The position numbers and the translations under genes are program-made. Below the pieces are notes generated by a model. The model had not been told where the DNA came from. It ran no database searches and worked only from the letters and a program-made list of their open reading frames with translations. 64,000 nucleotides of DNA from the NCBI RefSeq assembly GCF_041537905.1, contig NZ_JBGRUO010000004.1, positions 186,001 through 250,000 of the forward strand, written 5' to 3'. Source of the DNA: Ruegeria_C sp041537905. Lineage in GTDB: Bacteria; Pseudomonadota; Alphaproteobacteria; Rhodobacterales; Rhodobacteraceae. This document shows positions 63,702 to 64,000 of the stretch, one piece after another. The first letter of the stretch is position 1, and every line of letters starts with the position of its first letter.

Positions 63702-63732
63702 TGATGCGGCCCCAATTGCCGGGGCCGCATCA
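63702..63732 (+). terminator. Strong intercistronic hairpin after binding-protein gene
   Basis: TGATGCGGCCCC and GGGGCCGCATCA form a perfect 12-bp stem with a 7-base loop, 13 bases after the binding-protein stop and before the permease gene. No U-tract follows. Confidence 0.7.
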
Positions 63733-63750
63733 GCCATCGGGACCCCCTAA

Positions 63751-64000
63751 ATGCAGCTAAGCCAGACGCTTTATCGCTATCGCTACCAGTATTTGATGCT
63801 GGTGCCCGGCCTGATCCTGGCCGGAATGTTCGTGTTCTATCCGATCTTTGCGGCGGTCTATTATGCCATGCATGACTGGTCGGGCTTCAACGCCGATATG
63901 GTTTTTGTCGGCCTTGGCAATTTTGCGACGCTGTTCAGCGATCCGATCTTCTGGGATGCGTTCGGGCGGTCGCTGCTGTTTCTGGTGGGTACGGTGCCTG
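63751..64000 (+). CDS. Sugar-type ABC transporter permease (3' truncated)
   Basis: The frame starts at ATG 63751 and remains open to the window edge, 83 codons. It begins MQLSQTLYRYRYQYLMLVPG and has a hydrophobic first membrane segment ending in the FYPIFAAVYYAMHDWSGF block that is typical of UgpA/MalF-type permeases, then GLGNFATLFSDPIFWDAF. The rest lies outside the window. Confidence 0.88.
   Translation, partial: MQLSQTLYRYRYQYLMLVPGLILAGMFVFYPIFAAVYYAMHDWSGFNADMVFVGLGNFATLFSDPIFWDAFGRSLLFLVGTVP

Overview
The window is a 64 kb piece of a fairly GC-rich alphaproteobacterial chromosome, most likely from the Rhodobacterales (Roseobacter-type). This is inferred from gene content: five solute-binding-protein transport loci, a DUF6525/DUF1826/G3E-GTPase zinc operon, a DedA protein, AcnB, and short intergenic spaces with many 4-base ATGA overlaps. 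No rRNA, tRNA, CRISPR array, transposase or phage gene was recognised. Genus and species cannot be read from the sequence alone.

Layout. 0-2.2 kb: end of a catabolic cluster (MocD-like membrane oxygenase/desaturase, Rieske ferredoxin, and a sugar-mutarotase-like gene broken by a 1-base shift). 2.2-8.9 kb: LacI regulator, carbohydrate ABC transporter and a GH63 hydrolase of the mannosyl/glucosylglycerate hydrolase type. 8.9-12.7 kb: HlyD/ABC-2 exporter and DedA. 13.7-22.5 kb: dipeptide-type ABC importer, LysR regulator and a divergent amidohydrolase overlapping a G3E GTPase. 22.7-25.5 kb: aconitase B. 25.7-32.4 kb: a zinc-starvation regulon (two G3E GTPases, DUF1826, DUF6525, znuA, zur, znuC, znuB) with three related 17-bp Zur-box-like sites.

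32.4-44.8 kb is the least familiar part. A 911-residue protein joins an SGNH hydrolase, a trypsin-like protease and an endonuclease/exonuclease/phosphatase domain. Divergent from it are a membrane-hairpin protein, an ECF sigma factor with a cupin anti-sigma partner, and a tightly packed ten-gene run. That run holds a decapeptide-repeat protein, several beta-rich or Cys-rich unknowns, a methyltransferase, a polyprenyl synthetase, a protein with an H1-like tail, a CrtC/AttH-like protein and an SCP2-like lipid-binding protein. It looks like an undescribed isoprenoid-lipid system and is the main candidate for novelty.

44.8-53.1 kb: LysR/MFS pair, LysR/BCCT pair and a gadC-gadB glutamate decarboxylase acid-resistance operon. 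53.1-64 kb: a highly structured intergenic element, then a locus for an imported sulfate ester (formylglycine-generating enzyme, LysR, ABC importer, cytoplasmic Cys-type sulfatase, DUF4432 epimerase), then a divergent LysR and the start of a further sugar ABC importer with a Tat-signal binding protein.

A recurring feature is that all five solute-binding-protein genes are followed at once by an RNA hairpin before the permease gene. This would be expected to keep binding-protein mRNA in excess.
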